Origin: Kushneria aurantia DSM 21353
GTDB lineage: Bacteria; Pseudomonadota; Gammaproteobacteria; Pseudomonadales; Halomonadaceae
Assembly: GCF_000382245.1 (NCBI RefSeq)
Contig: NZ_KB907870.1
Coordinates: forward strand, 88,474 to 131,349
Direction: 5' to 3'
Length of the DNA stretch: 42,876 nt
Of the stretch, positions 1 through 9,582 are shown piece by piece. The position numbers and the translations under genes are program-made. The notes under the pieces are model-generated. The model searched no databases and was not told the origin of the DNA. It saw nothing but the letters and a program-made list of their open reading frames with translations. The stretch's first letter is position 1. Each line of letters starts with the position of its first letter.

Positions 1-29
1 TTTACAACGCCGAAGGCGGCCCGAAGGGG

Positions 30-80
30 GTCCGCCAGGGATGGCGGACATAAATAAAGCCGGTCACGGGGACCGGCTTT
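30..80 (-). terminator. Tandem terminator hairpins after rplQ
   Basis: Two perfect inverted repeats lie just downstream of rplQ. The first in the direction of transcription is AAAGCCGGTC/GACCGGCTTT (56-65 and 71-80, 5-nt loop), followed on the minus strand by a T-rich ATTTATG. The second is GTCCGCCA/TGGCGGAC (30-37 and 42-49, 4-nt loop). The first has the shape of an intrinsic terminator closing the alpha operon. Its A-rich left arm could also make it work in the other direction. No gene is visible in bases 1-102. Confidence 0.85.
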
Positions 81-102
81 TCAGGTGATCGCGCAGGGCG
101 GC

Positions 103-489
103 TTATTCGTCGCCGCTGGCCTCCGCGGGCACCGGGCGATCCACCAGCTCGACGTACGCCATGGGAGCGTTATCGCCGGGGCGGAAACCACACTTGAGTA
201 CGCGCACATAGCCGCCCGGACGGGTGGCATAGCGCGGACCCAGCTCGCTGAAGAGCTTACCCACGGTGGCCTTGTTGCGCGTCCGGCTGAAAGCCAGACG
301 ACGGTTGGCCACGGTGTCATTCTTCGCCAGCGTGATCAGCGGCTCGATATGACGACGCAGCTCCTTGGCCTTGGGCAGCGTGGTGCGGATCATTTCATGC
401 TCGACCAGCGAAATGCACATGTTCTGGAACATGGCACGCCGATGCGAGCTGTTTCGACTTAGATGACGACCGGTTTTACGATGACGCAT
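103..489 (-). CDS. rplQ: 50S ribosomal protein L17
   Basis: Protein of 128 residues beginning [20 protein letters not shown], the highly conserved L17 N-terminus (the family is usually about 120-130 residues). L17 binds 23S rRNA near the peptide exit tunnel. It is the last gene of the alpha operon, 40 bp after rpoA, and is followed by terminator hairpins. The C-terminus (VPAEASGDE) is short and acidic. Identity is certain from sequence and position. Confidence 0.98.
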   Translation of the reverse strand: MRHRKTGRHLSRNSSHRRAMFQNMCISLVEHEMIRTTLPKAKELRRHIEPLITLAKNDTVANRRLAFSRTRNKATVGKLFSELGPRYATRPGGYVRVLKCGFRPGDNAPMAYVELVDRPVPAEASGDE

Positions 490-529
490 GGTTGGGATTC
501 CTTACCAATCTGGGGCGCGAGTCACCCGT

Positions 530-1528
530 TCAGGCGGAGGCCTTGTCATCCTTCAGACTCGCCGGCGGCCAGTTTTCCAGCCGCATGCCGAGTGAAAGAT
601 TGCGGGCCTCGAGAACGTCCTTGATTTCGTTCAGCGACTTCTTGCCAAGATTGGGTGTTTTCAGAAGCTCCACTTCGGTGCGCTGAATCAGATCACCGAT
701 GTAGTAGATATTCTCGGCCTTGAGACAGTTGGCGCTGCGAACGGTCAGCTCGAGATCGTCGACAGGACGCAGTAGAATCGGATCGATCTGATCCTCTTCT
801 TCTTCGACTTCCTGCTCCTTCTCGGCTTCCAGATCGACAAAGGCCGCCAGCTGCTCCTGCAGAATGGTCGCGGAGCGACGGATCGCCTCTTCGGGATCCA
901 GCGTGCCATCGGTTTCCAGATCAATGACCAGCTTGTCGAGGTCGGTGCGCTGCTCGACACGGGCCGCTTCCACCGCGTAGGAGACGCGACGAACCGGCGT
1001 GTAGGAAGCATCGAGCTGCAGGCGACCGATTGCACGCGTCTCCTCGTCACGCTCGGCGCGCACATCAGCCGGCTCGTAGCCGCGGCCGCGCATGATACGC
1101 AGCTGCATCTTGAGCTCGCAGCCGTCATTGAGATGGGCGATAACGTGATCCGGATTGACGATCTCGATGTCATGATCGACGGCAATGTCGCCGGCAGTCA
1201 TGACGCCCGGGCCCTGCTTGTTCAGCGTCAATACAACGTCGTCGCGACCGTGCATCTTGATGGACACGCCCTTCAGGTTCAGAAGGATCTCGATGACATC
1301 CTCCTGCACCCCCTCGATTGCGCTGTACTCGTGGAGAACGCCTTCGATCTCTGCTTCGGTAACTGCACATCCAGGCATGGAGGAGAGCAGAATCCGACGC
1401 AGGGCGTTCCCGAGAGTGTGGCCAAAGCCGCGCTCGAAGGGCTCGAGCACGATTTTGGCATGATTCGCGCTGACTTCTTCGACCTTGATATCACGAGGCC
1501 TCAGAAATTCTGTCACTGAACGCTGCAT
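530..1528 (-). CDS. rpoA: DNA-directed RNA polymerase subunit alpha
   Basis: Protein of 332 residues (E. coli 329). The start is the ATG giving [11 protein letters not shown], preceded by AGGTG; an in-frame start 36 bp upstream would add 12 non-conserved residues. The N-terminal domain (about 1-235) carries the dimerisation block around [18 protein letters not shown]. An acidic linker ([12 protein letters not shown], about 236-247) leads to the C-terminal domain, where VRSANCLK (263-270) includes the Arg and Asn that contact UP elements and activators. The subunit nucleates polymerase assembly. It is the fourth gene of the rpsM-rplQ operon. Confidence 0.98.
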   Translation of the reverse strand: MQRSVTEFLRPRDIKVEEVSANHAKIVLEPFERGFGHTLGNALRRILLSSMPGCAVTEAEIEGVLHEYSAIEGVQEDVIEILLNLKGVSIKMHGRDDVVLTLNKQGPGVMTAGDIAVDHDIEIVNPDHVIAHLNDGCELKMQLRIMRGRGYEPADVRAERDEETRAIGRLQLDASYTPVRRVSYAVEAARVEQRTDLDKLVIDLETDGTLDPEEAIRRSATILQEQLAAFVDLEAEKEQEVEEEEDQIDPILLRPVDDLELTVRSANCLKAENIYYIGDLIQRTEVELLKTPNLGKKSLNEIKDVLEARNLSLGMRLENWPPASLKDDKASA

Positions 1529-1576
1529 ATGAACACCTATCAGGCTGCCAAACGAATGTTCCAAAAAAGACCGCGC

Positions 1577-2197
1577 TTATTTGGAGTACAGCTCGACAAT
1601 CAGGTTTTCGTTGATGTCGGCAGACAGGTCGCCGCGCTCAGGCAGAGCCTTGAAAGTGCCTTCCATCTTCTTCGAATCGACGTCGACCCAGTTGATGTCG
1701 CCACGACTGGAAGCCAGCTCGAGCGCCTGCTGGATGCGGGTCTGATTCTTCGCTTTCTCACGAACGCTGATCACATCGCCGGGACGTACCTTGCAGGAAG
1801 GCACGTTGACGGTACGGCCATTGACCGCAATCGCCTTGTGGCTGACCAGCTGGCGGGATTCGCTGCGGGTCGAGCCGAAGCCCATACGATAGACCACATT
1901 GTCGAGACGGGTTTCGAGCAGTTGAAGCAGCACCTCACCGGTCGCGCCCTTCTGACGGGCCGCTTCCTTGTAATAGTTGCGAAACTGCTTCTCCAGCACG
2001 CCGTAGTAACGACGCACTTTCTGCTTTTCACGCAGCTGCGAGCCGTATTCGGAAAGACGCTGACGGCGCTGGCCGTGCTGACCCGGGGGAGTTTCGGACT
2101 TGCACTTCTTCTCGAACGCGGTAGCGCCACTCTTGAGAAAGAGGTCGGTACCTTCGCGACGAGACAGTTTGCACCTTGGTCCAGTATATCGTGCCAT
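1577..2197 (-). CDS. rpsD: 30S ribosomal protein S4
   Basis: Protein of 206 residues with the S4 opening [16 protein letters not shown] and ending [11 protein letters not shown]. It is one of two proteins that start 30S assembly on the 16S 5' domain. The S4 RNA-binding domain covers about 95-160 ([19 protein letters not shown]). The Cys4 zinc site of some S4 proteins is absent, so this is the zinc-free form. In E. coli S4 represses the alpha operon by binding its leader; here the leader downstream of the inferred promoter is only about 50 nt. Confidence 0.98.
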   Translation of the reverse strand: MARYTGPRCKLSRREGTDLFLKSGATAFEKKCKSETPPGQHGQRRQRLSEYGSQLREKQKVRRYYGVLEKQFRNYYKEAARQKGATGEVLLQLLETRLDNVVYRMGFGSTRSESRQLVSHKAIAVNGRTVNVPSCKVRPGDVISVREKAKNQTRIQQALELASSRGDINWVDVDSKKMEGTFKALPERGDLSADINENLIVELYSK

Positions 2198-2209
2198 GAG
2201 GTTGTCTCC

Positions 2210-2596
2210 TTAAACGCGGCGCTTTTTCGGCGGACGGCACCCGTTGTGCGGGATGGGTGTCGCGTCGGTAATGCTCTGCACGCGAAAACCGGCGGCATTC
2301 AATGCGCGCACGGCGGACTCACGGCCGGGCCCCGGGCCCTTGACCAGCACGTCGACGTTTTTCACACCATACTCGGCTGCAGCGGTCGCTGCACGTTCGC
2401 TTGCCACTTGAGCAGCGAACGGGGTGCTCTTGCGAGAACCACGAAAACCCGAACCACCGGCAGTGGCCCATGAAAGAGCGTTGCCCTGGCGGTCTGTGAT
2501 CGTCACGATCGTGTTGTTAAAAGAGGCGTGGATGTGGGCGACCGCATCCACTACCTGCTTTTTAACCTTTTTACGGTTACTGCGCGGGTTAGCCAT
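2210..2596 (-). CDS. rpsK: 30S ribosomal protein S11
   Basis: Protein of 128 residues. [15 protein letters not shown] and the basic C-terminus [14 protein letters not shown] are diagnostic of S11, which sits on the 30S platform at the mRNA exit and contacts S7 and S18. It lies 12 bp before rpsD and 37 bp after rpsM in the alpha operon. Length and sequence are typical. Confidence 0.98.
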   Translation of the reverse strand: MANPRSNRKKVKKQVVDAVAHIHASFNNTIVTITDRQGNALSWATAGGSGFRGSRKSTPFAAQVASERAATAAAEYGVKNVDVLVKGPGPGRESAVRALNAAGFRVQSITDATPIPHNGCRPPKKRRV

Positions 2597-2633
2597 GTTT
2601 GATGTTCCTGAACTCTAAACGCCGGACATGCGT

Positions 2634-2990
2634 TTATTTGCGAATCGGTTTACGCGGTCCCTTGCGGGTACGCGCATTCGTCTTCGTGCGCTGTCCACGC
2701 ATCGGAAGACTGCGACGATGGCGCAGACCACGGTAGCAACCCAGGTCCATGAGACGCTTGATATTCAGCGTAATCTCACGGCGGAGGTCGCCTTCCACAG
2801 CGTACTGGCCGACAGCGGTACGCACTTCGTCAAGCTTCTCGGCGGAAAGCTCCGCCACCTTGACGTCGGGTGCGATACCGACTTGCGTGCAGATCTCCTG
2901 CGCGCGAGTACGACCGATACCGTAGATGTAGGTCAGCGAGATCGCCGCATGCTTGTTGTCCGGGATATTGACGCCTGCAATACGGGCCAT
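2634..2990 (-). CDS. rpsM: 30S ribosomal protein S13
   Basis: Protein of 118 residues opening [20 protein letters not shown] and ending in the basic tail [12 protein letters not shown], which contacts the P-site tRNA. S13 forms the intersubunit bridge with L5 in the 30S head. It is the first gene of the alpha operon. Its ATG is preceded by CGGAGAAAGCTG, whose TTCGG can pair with an upstream CCGA in the short leader, so the ribosome-binding site may be partly sequestered (inference). Confidence 0.98.
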   Translation of the reverse strand: MARIAGVNIPDNKHAAISLTYIYGIGRTRAQEICTQVGIAPDVKVAELSAEKLDEVRTAVGQYAVEGDLRREITLNIKRLMDLGCYRGLRHRRSLPMRGQRTKTNARTRKGPRKPIRK

Positions 2991-3046
2991 CAGCTTTCTC
3001 CGAATTTGAGCGGCTTGCTCGGTTAGTCATCTTTAAAAGGCGCAAT

Positions 3047-3075
3047 AGCATACCGCCTGTGACCTCACAGGGCAA
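3047..3075 (-). promoter_or_regulatory. Alpha operon promoter with palindromic spacer
   Basis: On the minus strand TTGCCC (3070-3075) and TATGCT (3047-3052) are separated by exactly 17 bp and followed by ATTGCGCC, a G+C-rich discriminator typical of stringently controlled ribosomal promoters. The spacer contains most of an inverted repeat CCTGTGA-GG-TCACAGG (3056-3071), so a repressor could sit between the two hexamers. Transcription would start near 3040, giving a leader of about 50 nt before rpsM. The position agrees with the known separate promoter of alpha operons. Confidence 0.75.
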
Positions 3076-3103
3076 GAGTATGACATTGACATCCTGGAGA
3101 TAA

Positions 3104-3234
3104 ACATCGCCATACACCGGAGCGAATGGCGATGTCGTGACAGATGGCGAACGGAGACACGAGAGATCGGCCGGGCCATCTGTCGCACCGGGAGCTCTCC
3201 CGACGCGACCGGCATCCGCATAGGCGGATGCCGG
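3104..3234 (-). repeat. Row of inverted repeats between secY and rpsM
   Basis: The 253-bp gap between secY and rpsM holds no gene. It carries successive perfect inverted repeats: CCGGCATCCGC/GCGGATGCCGG (3209-3219 and 3224-3234, 4-nt loop), CGGGAG/CTCCCG (3189-3194 and 3197-3202) inside GTCGC/GCGAC (3182-3186 and 3205-3209), CAGATGGC/GCCATCTG (3141-3148 and 3175-3182), and ACATCGCCAT/ATGGCGATGT (3104-3113 and 3126-3135). No clear T-tract follows any of them. They lie upstream of the alpha promoter, so they belong to the 3' trailer of the spc transcript. They may terminate it or protect it. Confidence 0.8.
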
Positions 3235-3243
3235 CAGAACCGG

Positions 3244-4581
3244 TCAGCGCATGATACCGCCGCTGCCATAGCCCTTGAGGTTGGCCTTTTTCATCACCGA
3301 CTCGTACTGGTTGGACATCAGATGCGACTGCACCTGGGCCATGAAGTCCATTACCACAACCACCACGATCAGCAGCGAGGTACCGCCGAAGTAGAAGGGC
3401 ACCTGCCATGCCACCATCAGAAACTGCGGCATCAGCGAGACCAGCGTGATGTAGAGCGCCCCGAACAGGGTCAGACGCGTCATGACCTTGTCGATATAGC
3501 GCGCCGTCTGTTCACCGGGACGAATGCCCGGCAGGAAAGCACCCGACTTCTTGAGGTTGTCGGCCACATCCTTGGGATTGAACACCAGTGCGGTGTAGAA
3601 AAAGCAGAAGAACATCACGGCAGCGGCGAACAGCAGAATATACAGCGGCTGTCCGGGACCCAGCGCCTGCGCGATCGTCGACATCCAGCCAAGCCCTTCG
3701 CCCTGACCGAACCACTGGCCGATCGAGGCGGGAAAGAGCAGGATACTGGAGGCAAAAATCGGCGGAATGACGCCCGCCATGTTGACCTTCATGGGCAGAT
3801 AGCTGCTCTGCCCGGCGTACATCTTGTTGCCCACCTGACGTCGCGGGTAGTTGACCGTGATACGGCGCTGACCGCGCTCGATAAAGACCACGAAGGCGAC
3901 GGTCGCGATACCCAGCGCGCCCAGCGCCAGTATCGGCAGAACATTCCATGCGCCGTCATTGCGCGCCAGCTCGAAGGACTGCCCCAGTGCCTGCGGCAGA
4001 CCGGCCACAATGCCGGCGAAGATAATCAGCGAAATACCGTTGCCGATGCCCTTCTCGGTAATCTGCTCACCCAGCCACATCAGGAAGACGGCGCCGGCCA
4101 CAAAAGTCGTGACGGCGGTGAAGTAGAAGGTGAAATCGCCGGTGTAGGCCACCCCGTTACTGACGAGCCCCACTGACATGCCGATCGCCTGCACCAGCGC
4201 CAGCCCCACGGTGCCGTAGCGGGTATACTGGCTGATTTTGCGCCGGCCGGCCTCGCCCTCCTTCTTCAGCTGTTCGAGCTGCGGCGAAACCACGGTCAGA
4301 AGCTGCATGATGATCGATGCGGAGATGTAGGGCATGATGCCCAGCGCAAAGACGCTCATGCGCTCCAGAGCACCGCCCGAAAACATGTTGAACATGCTCA
4401 GGATGGTGCCCTGGTTTTCTCTGAACAAGGCAGCGAGCTGGTCAGGATTGATACCGGGAACGGGAATGTGGGCACCGAGACGGTAGACCACCAGCGCGAT
4501 GAAAACGAACCTGAGACGTGCCCACAGCTCGCTCAGGCCGCTGCTCTGCGAATTTGCCGGTACTTTTCCTGACTTGGCCAT
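3244..4581 (-). CDS. secY: Protein translocase subunit SecY
   Basis: Protein of 445 residues, ten predicted membrane segments, central channel of the Sec translocon in the inner membrane. Typical SecY stretches are [14 protein letters not shown] near residue 35, [14 protein letters not shown] and [12 protein letters not shown]. The C-terminal [11 protein letters not shown] is standard. Its ATG directly abuts the rplO stop codon, so translation is probably coupled. In most gammaproteobacteria rpmJ follows secY; here it does not. SecE, its partner, is encoded at 30.2-30.5 kb. Confidence 0.98.
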   Translation of the reverse strand: MAKSGKVPANSQSSGLSELWARLRFVFIALVVYRLGAHIPVPGINPDQLAALFRENQGTILSMFNMFSGGALERMSVFALGIMPYISASIIMQLLTVVSPQLEQLKKEGEAGRRKISQYTRYGTVGLALVQAIGMSVGLVSNGVAYTGDFTFYFTAVTTFVAGAVFLMWLGEQITEKGIGNGISLIIFAGIVAGLPQALGQSFELARNDGAWNVLPILALGALGIATVAFVVFIERGQRRITVNYPRRQVGNKMYAGQSSYLPMKVNMAGVIPPIFASSILLFPASIGQWFGQGEGLGWMSTIAQALGPGQPLYILLFAAAVMFFCFFYTALVFNPKDVADNLKKSGAFLPGIRPGEQTARYIDKVMTRLTLFGALYITLVSLMPQFLMVAWQVPFYFGGTSLLIVVVVVMDFMAQVQSHLMSNQYESVMKKANLKGYGSGGIMR

Positions 4582-5022
4582 TTAGTCCTCTACCTTGCCG
4601 CCGGCCGCCTCGATGGCGGCGCGCGCACCCCTGGTGACCTTCAGACCGCGCACGGTAACGGCGCGATCGATGTTGCCGGAGAGCACCACCTTCGCATAGC
4701 GCGTGGCGTTTTTCAGCACATTGGCCTTTTTGAGGCTCTCCATATCGACCACGTCGCCCTCGACGCGTGCCAGCTCGTTGAGGCGCACCTCTTCGCTGAC
4801 CAGCGACTTGCGCGAGGTAAAGCCGAACTTGGGCAGACGACGCTGCAGCGGCATCTGGCCGCCCTCGAAACCGGGGCGGATGGAACCACCGCTGCGCGAG
4901 GTCTGACCCTTGTGGCCGCGTCCGGCCGTTTTACCCAGGCCGGAACCGATGCCGCGGCCAACGCGGCGCGCGGCATGCTTCGAACCCGGTGCCGGACTCA
5001 GATTATTGAGTTTCATGGTCAT
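4582..5022 (-). CDS. rplO: 50S ribosomal protein L15
   Basis: Protein of 146 residues. The glycine- and basic-rich N-terminus ([19 protein letters not shown]) is the extended tail that L15 threads into 23S rRNA late in 50S assembly. Two start codons are close together (MTMKLNNL); the first is 7 nt after GGAG and overlaps the rpmD stop as TAATG, so it is preferred. The second would give [13 protein letters not shown], nearer to the family norm. Confidence 0.97.
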   Translation of the reverse strand: MTMKLNNLSPAPGSKHAARRVGRGIGSGLGKTAGRGHKGQTSRSGGSIRPGFEGGQMPLQRRLPKFGFTSRKSLVSEEVRLNELARVEGDVVDMESLKKANVLKNATRYAKVVLSGNIDRAVTVRGLKVTRGARAAIEAAGGKVED

Positions 5023-5207
5023 TACCGATCTCCTTCAACGCGAACGAGGTAGTTGACCTTGTTGATCATGCCGCGCACTGACGGCGTATCCTCGAGTTCG
5101 ACGCTGTGGTTGATGCGACGAAGACCAAGGCCGCGCATGGTGGCCTTGTGCTTTTCGAGCACACCGATAGTGCTGCGAACCTGTGTAACCCTGATGGTAC
5201 CTGCCAT
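5022..5207 (-). CDS. rpmD: 50S ribosomal protein L30
   Basis: Small protein of 61 residues, [20 protein letters not shown] at the start, the usual size and sequence for bacterial L30. The frame stays open upstream into rpsE, but MAGTIRV is the conserved start, 5 bp after the rpsE stop. It overlaps rplO by one base (TAATG). L30 binds 23S rRNA near the 5S region and is non-essential in some bacteria. Confidence 0.97.
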   Translation of the reverse strand: MAGTIRVTQVRSTIGVLEKHKATMRGLGLRRINHSVELEDTPSVRGMINKVNYLVRVEGDR

Positions 5208-5212
5208 GGCGC

Positions 5213-5716
5213 TTACCCCGTAATCGCTTCGACGGACAGGCCACGCTTGGCGGCAATCTCGTCGGGGGAGCGCATGGAAGCCAGCCCCTTGACGGTTGCA
5301 CGCACTACGTTGACCGGATTGGTCGAGCCGTAGCACTTGGCCAGTACGTCATGGACGCCGGCCAGCTCCAGTACCGAGCGCATCGCACCGCCGGCGATGA
5401 TACCGGTACCCTCGGAGGCCGGCTGCATGAATACCTTCGACGCGCCGTGGTTGGCGCGTACCGGATACTGCAGCGTCTGGCCGCGCAGCTCGACCTTGAC
5501 CATGTTGCGATGCGCCTGGTCCATCGCCTTCTGGATCGCGACCGGCACTTCACGTGCCTTGCCACGGCCAAAGCCGATACGACCGTTACCATCGCCGACG
5601 ACGGTCAGTGCGGTGAAACCGAAGATTCGGCCACCCTTGACCACCTTGGCAACGCGGTTGATCTGAACCAGTTTTTCCTGCAGATCACCGCTGCCTCTCT
5701 GTTCGTTATTCGCCAT
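5213..5716 (-). CDS. rpsE: 30S ribosomal protein S5
   Basis: Protein of 167 residues starting [20 protein letters not shown]. Two adjacent ATG codons occur at 5719 and 5716; I chose the second, which has better spacing from AAAGGG and matches the usual MANN start. The double-stranded RNA-binding domain (about 10-75) contains [18 protein letters not shown]. The C-terminal domain contains [22 protein letters not shown]5 affects decoding accuracy and mRNA unwinding at the entry site. The spectinomycin-sensitive loop appears normal. Confidence 0.97.
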   Translation of the reverse strand: MANNEQRGSGDLQEKLVQINRVAKVVKGGRIFGFTALTVVGDGNGRIGFGRGKAREVPVAIQKAMDQAHRNMVKVELRGQTLQYPVRANHGASKVFMQPASEGTGIIAGGAMRSVLELAGVHDVLAKCYGSTNPVNVVRATVKGLASMRSPDEIAAKRGLSVEAITG

Positions 5717-5727
5717 CATCGAACCCT

Positions 5728-6078
5728 TTAGAATTGCAGGCCGCCTTCACGCGCGGCATCAGCGAGTGCCTTGACGCGACCATGGTAGCGATACCCGGAG
5801 CGATCAAAGGCAACTTCCGTAATTCCCGCTTCCCGGGCCCGTTCGGCCAGAAGCGAACCGACGCGTGCCGCGGCATCGGCGTTGCCGGTAGCCTCTTCAC
5901 GCAGCGTCCTGTCGAGCGTGGAGGCACTGACGAGTACCTTGCCGCCATCCGCCGAGATAATCTGAGCGTACATGTGACGCGGCGTGCGATTGACACTCAG
6001 ACGACTGATGCCAAGTTCGCGGATCTTGGCACGCGTGCGGCGGGCACGACGGAGACGAGCTTCTTTCTTCGCGTTCAT
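5728..6078 (-). CDS. rplR: 50S ribosomal protein L18
   Basis: Protein of 116 residues beginning [20 protein letters not shown], the basic arm that binds 5S rRNA, and ending [18 protein letters not shown], the conserved L18 C-terminus. With L5 it carries 5S rRNA into the 50S subunit. It lies 9 bp after rplF and 11 bp before the preferred rpsE start in the spc operon. Typical length. Confidence 0.98.
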   Translation of the reverse strand: MNAKKEARLRRARRTRAKIRELGISRLSVNRTPRHMYAQIISADGGKVLVSASTLDRTLREEATGNADAAARVGSLLAERAREAGITEVAFDRSGYRYHGRVKALADAAREGGLQF

Positions 6079-6087
6079 AACCCTGCC

Positions 6088-6618
6088 TTATTTCTTCTTG
6101 GCTTCTTTACGAAGGATGCGTTCATCGCTGTAACGAACGCCCTTGCCCTTGTAGGGCTCCGGCGGACGGAAAGCACGAATCTCGGCCGCCACCTGCCCGA
6201 GCTGCTGCTTGTCAGCGCTCTTGAGCACGATGGTGGTGTTACGCGGTGTTTCCACCGTCACACCTTCGGGCACTTCGTATTCCACCGGGTGGGAGAAGCC
6301 AAGCGTCAGCGTCAGTTTCTGGCCACTGGCCTGGGCACGATAGCCCACGCCGGTAATCTCCAGCGAGCGGCTGAAGCCCTCACTGACGCCAACCACCATG
6401 TTATTGACCAGCGCACGGGTCGTACCGGCCATGGCCCAGTTTTTCGACCGAGCGCTGGGCTCGAATGTCAGCTGACTTTCCTGCTGATTGACCACCACTT
6501 CGCTGTGGACGGTCATCGCCAGCTGCCCCTGACCGCCCCGGACGGTCAGCCTGCCGTCATCCAGCGTGACTTCCACGCCGCTGGGCAGTTTAACCGGGTA
6601 TTTTGCAATCCTGGACAT
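6088..6618 (-). CDS. rplF: 50S ribosomal protein L6
   Basis: Protein of 176 residues with two duplicated RNA-binding folds. MSRIAKYPVKLPSGVEVTL at the start and EPYKGKGVRYSDERILRKEA near the end are the L6 signature. It binds the sarcin-ricin region of 23S rRNA, next to the factor-binding site. The gap to rpsH is 47 bp and holds nothing notable. Confidence 0.98.
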   Translation of the reverse strand: MSRIAKYPVKLPSGVEVTLDDGRLTVRGGQGQLAMTVHSEVVVNQQESQLTFEPSARSKNWAMAGTTRALVNNMVVGVSEGFSRSLEITGVGYRAQASGQKLTLTLGFSHPVEYEVPEGVTVETPRNTTIVLKSADKQQLGQVAAEIRAFRPPEPYKGKGVRYSDERILRKEAKKK

Positions 6619-6665
6619 CCTGAACTCCTGGGATATGGGCAGATGCCATCGCGGACATCAACAAA

Positions 6666-7058
6666 TCAAAATACGGTGCAGATGACCTCACCACCGACGC
6701 CCGCCTGGCGTGCCGCCCGGTCGGTCATAACGCCGTGGGAGGTAGAGACGATGGCAACACCCAGCCCATCCGCGACACGCGGAAGCTCGTTCTTGCCCTT
6801 GTAGTGACGCAGCGAGGGCTTGGAGACGCGCTGAATGTGCTCGATAACCGGCTTGCCCTCGAAGTACTTGAGAGTCACCGTCAGCTCAACCTTGACATCG
6901 CCCTCGACGGAAAAGTCGGTGATATAACCTTCTTCCTTGAGAACCCGCGCCAGCTCGACCTTGATTTTGGAGGACGGCATGCTCACCGTCTCCCGGGTCG
7001 CCATCTGCGCATTACGGATACGGGTCAGCATATCCGCGATTGTATCCTGCATGCTCAT
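6666..7058 (-). CDS. rpsH: 30S ribosomal protein S8
   Basis: Protein of 130 residues, exactly the E. coli length, when started at [18 protein letters not shown]. The frame is open further upstream but that part is overlap with rpsN sequence. The C-terminus [20 protein letters not shown] is the signature S8 rRNA-binding loop. In E. coli S8 also represses the spc operon by binding within rplE mRNA; I did not identify that target here. Confidence 0.98.
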   Translation of the reverse strand: MSMQDTIADMLTRIRNAQMATRETVSMPSSKIKVELARVLKEEGYITDFSVEGDVKVELTVTLKYFEGKPVIEHIQRVSKPSLRHYKGKNELPRVADGLGVAIVSTSHGVMTDRAARQAGVGGEVICTVF

Positions 7059-7078
7059 CGATAACGCTCCTGATGCAA

Positions 7079-7384
7079 TTACCAGCTGGACTTGGTCAGG
7101 CCGGGCACATCGCCGCGCATGGCCGCTTCGCGCAGTTTGTTGCGCGCCAGTCCGAACTTGTTGTAGTAGCCGTGCGGCCGGCCGGTGGCGCGGCAACGAT
7201 TGCGCTTGCGCACCGGGCTGGAGTTGCGCGGCAGCTGCTGCAGCTTGAGCTGCGCATCGAAGCGCTCTTCGTCCGAACTGTTGACGTCATGAATGATCGC
7301 CTTCAACTCGGCGCGACGAGCCGCATACTTGTCGACCAGCTGAGCGCGCTTGCGCTCACGCTCTACCATGCTCTTCTTTGCCAT
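7079..7384 (-). CDS. rpsN: 30S ribosomal protein S14 (zinc-free form)
   Basis: Protein of 101 residues, the long form without the CxxC zinc ribbon. [20 protein letters not shown] and [20 protein letters not shown] are diagnostic. S14 is a late-assembling protein of the 30S head. It lies 20 bp before rpsH and 10 bp after rplE. Confidence 0.98.
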   Translation of the reverse strand: MAKKSMVERERKRAQLVDKYAARRAELKAIIHDVNSSDEERFDAQLKLQQLPRNSSPVRKRNRCRATGRPHGYYNKFGLARNKLREAAMRGDVPGLTKSSW

Positions 7385-7394
7385 GATCTCACCA

Positions 7395-7934
7395 TTATTT
7401 CCGGAAGGGGAAGTTCAGTGCGCTCAACAGCGCACGACCTTCTTCGTCGGTGGCGGCCGATGTAGTGATGGTGACATCCAGCCCGCGAACGCGATCGACC
7501 TTGTCGTATTCGATCTCGGGGAAGATGATCTGTTCACGCACACCCATCGAGTAGTTGCCGCGACCGTCGAAGGACCGGGAGTTGAGACCACGAAAATCGC
7601 GCACGCGCGGAATCGCGATGTTTACCAGCCGGTCGAGAAAGTCCCACATGCGCTCGCGGCGCAGTGTGACTCTGGTGCCGATCGGCCAGCCTTCACGGAC
7701 CTTGAAGCCTGCAACCGACTTGCGAGCCATGGTCACGACAGGCTTCTGGCCGGAGATCTTCTCAAGGTCGACGACGGCGTTGTCGAGCAGCTTCTTGTCG
7801 CTGGTCGCATCGCCGACGCCCATGTTCAGGCTGACCTTGGTGATCCGGGGCACCTGCATTACGTTGGTGTAGCCAAACTGCTCGGTGAGGCTGGCCATCA
7901 CCTCGTCTTTGTACTGCTGTTTCAAGTTCGCCAT
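7395..7934 (-). CDS. rplE: 50S ribosomal protein L5
   Basis: Protein of 179 residues. [20 protein letters not shown] and the segment around [20 protein letters not shown] are L5 hallmarks. It binds 5S rRNA with L18 and forms bridge B1b with S13. The length equals the E. coli protein. In E. coli the S8 repressor site overlaps the start of this gene's mRNA. Confidence 0.98.
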   Translation of the reverse strand: MANLKQQYKDEVMASLTEQFGYTNVMQVPRITKVSLNMGVGDATSDKKLLDNAVVDLEKISGQKPVVTMARKSVAGFKVREGWPIGTRVTLRRERMWDFLDRLVNIAIPRVRDFRGLNSRSFDGRGNYSMGVREQIIFPEIEYDKVDRVRGLDVTITTSAATDEEGRALLSALNFPFRK

Positions 7935-7952
7935 GTTGCCACCCGAATCGCG

Positions 7953-8270
7953 TTAGGCGTCGATCTGCTTCTGCGTCGACCTGAAAATGCGGACCCTGGT
8001 ACCGTCGTCGTTCATATGAAAGCCGACCCGATCCGCCTTGCCGGTCTCGCCGTTGAAAATGGCAACGTTCGATTCGTGGATCGGGGCCTCACGTTCGACG
8101 ATACCCCCCTGGTTGCCGGCCATCGGATTGGGACGGGTGTGACGCTTGATCATGTTCACACCTGCGACCACGTAACGACCGTCCCGAAGCACTCGCTTGA
8201 CGGTCCCGCGCTTGCCCTTGTCCTTGCCGGCGATGACGATGACTTCGTCATCACGTTTGATCTTGCGCAT
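7953..8270 (-). CDS. rplX: 50S ribosomal protein L24
   Basis: Protein of 105 residues with an N-terminal KOW motif ([20 protein letters not shown], about 7-26) and the L24 stretch [13 protein letters not shown]24 starts 50S assembly by binding domain I of 23S rRNA and lines the exit tunnel rim. It stands 16 bp after rplN and 18 bp before rplE. Confidence 0.98.
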   Translation of the reverse strand: MRKIKRDDEVIVIAGKDKGKRGTVKRVLRDGRYVVAGVNMIKRHTRPNPMAGNQGGIVEREAPIHESNVAIFNGETGKADRVGFHMNDDGTRVRIFRSTQKQIDA

Positions 8271-8286
8271 AATTCCGCCTCGCTCC

Positions 8287-8658
8287 TTACAGCACTTCGG
8301 GCGCCAGTGAGATGATTCGCATGAACTTCTCGTTACGAAGCTCGCGCGTCACCGGGCCGAAAATACGAGTGCCAACCGGCTGCTCGTTGGCGTTGTTCAA
8401 CAGGACAGCCGCATTGCCGTCGAAGCGAATCAGCGAACCGTCCGGGCGACGAATGCCGCTACGCGTGCGGACCACAACGGCCTTGAGGACCTGGCCCTTC
8501 TTGACACGGCCACGCGGAATCGCTTCCTTGACCGTTACCTTGATGATGTCGCCGACGCGCGCATAGCGACGATGAGAGCCACCCAGCACCTTGATGCACT
8601 GGATCCGGCGCGCACCGCTGTTGTCGGCGACATCCAGCATTGTTTGCGTTTGAATCAT
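8287..8658 (-). CDS. rplN: 50S ribosomal protein L14
   Basis: Protein of 123 residues starting [20 protein letters not shown] and ending [12 protein letters not shown], nearly identical in layout to E. coli L14. It contacts 16S rRNA helix 44 in an intersubunit bridge and is the docking site for the silencing factor RsfS. It is the first gene of the spc operon, 46 bp after rpsQ. I see no clear promoter in that gap, so S10 and spc genes are probably co-transcribed. Confidence 0.98.
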   Translation of the reverse strand: MIQTQTMLDVADNSGARRIQCIKVLGGSHRRYARVGDIIKVTVKEAIPRGRVKKGQVLKAVVVRTRSGIRRPDGSLIRFDGNAAVLLNNANEQPVGTRIFGPVTRELRNEKFMRIISLAPEVL

Positions 8659-8704
8659 CGGTTTTCTCCGAACCTGAACTGATGCAGAAGGTCAGGCTGA
8701 CGCC

Positions 8705-8968
8705 TCAACCCCTGGCCTGCTCGACAACTTCAACCAGCGTCCAGGCCTTTTTCTTCGAAATCGGGCGGCACTCTTCGATAGCGACCAGATCACCAGTGTG
8801 CGCCTGGTTGGTTTCGTCGTGCGCATGCAGTTTGGTGGAGCGCTTCATGTACTTGCCATAGATCGGATGGCGCTCGCGGCGCTCGATCATGACAACGATG
8901 GACTTCTCCATGCGATCGCTCACGACGCGCCCGGTGAGCCTGCGGGTGTTGCTTGTTTGCTCGGCCAT
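8705..8968 (-). CDS. rpsQ: 30S ribosomal protein S17
   Basis: Protein of 87 residues. [20 protein letters not shown] and [16 protein letters not shown] belong to the OB-fold S17 family. It is a primary binder of the 16S 5' domain. It is the last gene of the S10 operon and starts 1 bp after the rpmC stop. Confidence 0.98.
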   Translation of the reverse strand: MAEQTSNTRRLTGRVVSDRMEKSIVVMIERRERHPIYGKYMKRSTKLHAHDETNQAHTGDLVAIEECRPISKKKAWTLVEVVEQARG

Positions 8969-8969
8969 C

Positions 8970-9158
8970 TCAGTCCACCTTCTCGTTGAGCACAGTTTTC
9001 ACGCGCGCGATGTCGCGACGAACCTGTTTGAGCAGATGGTTCTGACTCAGCTGGCCGGTCGCCTTCTGCATCCGCAGGTTGAACTGCTCGCGCAGCAGTT
9101 CGAACAGCTGCTCATTGAGCGCCTCGGTCGACTTGTCACGAAGTTCGTTGGCTTTCAT
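8970..9158 (-). CDS. rpmC: 50S ribosomal protein L29
   Basis: Protein of 62 residues, [20 protein letters not shown], a two-helix protein near the peptide tunnel exit, where it helps form the docking site for trigger factor and SRP with L23. Its ATG overlaps the rplP stop by one base (TAATG), so translation is probably coupled. Confidence 0.98.
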   Translation of the reverse strand: MKANELRDKSTEALNEQLFELLREQFNLRMQKATGQLSQNHLLKQVRRDIARVKTVLNEKVD

Positions 9159-9571
9159 TACATTACCGTCCGTTTCACAAAGGTAGTGGCAACGGGCATC
9201 TTCTGAGCGGCGAGACTGAACGCTTCACGCGCCAGCTCTTCCGAAACGCCCTCGATTTCATAGAGCATTCTGCCGGGCTGGATCTGGGCGACCCAGTATT
9301 CGACAGAGCCCTTGCCCTTACCCATACGAACTTCGAGCGGCTTTTCGGAGATCGGCTTGTCCGGGAACACCCGGATCCAGATCTTGCCGCCACGCTTGAC
9401 GTGGCGCGTGATAGCACGACGACCGGCCTCGATCTGACGTGCGGTGATGCGGCCACGTCCGGTTGCCTTGAGGCCGTATTCACCGAAGCTCACGCTGCTG
9501 CCGCGATGCGCCAGACCGCGGTTGCGGCCCTTTTGCTGTTTGCGGAACTTGGTACGCTTGGGCTGTAACAT
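9158..9571 (-). CDS. rplP: 50S ribosomal protein L16
   Basis: Protein of 137 residues opening [36 protein letters not shown] (about 80-95) includes the conserved Arg (R82 here) that is hydroxylated by the RoxA/YcfD oxygenase in E. coli. L16 stabilises the A-site tRNA elbow. One more base would be 138 codons with stop; length is normal. Confidence 0.98.
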   Translation of the reverse strand: MLQPKRTKFRKQQKGRNRGLAHRGSSVSFGEYGLKATGRGRITARQIEAGRRAITRHVKRGGKIWIRVFPDKPISEKPLEVRMGKGKGSVEYWVAQIQPGRMLYEIEGVSEELAREAFSLAAQKMPVATTFVKRTVM

Positions 9572-9582
9572 CGACTATCCCC

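Noticed and set aside
3056..3071. CRP-binding site in front of rpsM
   Set aside because: The half-sites TGTGA and TCACA are separated by 2 bp, not the 6 bp that CRP requires.
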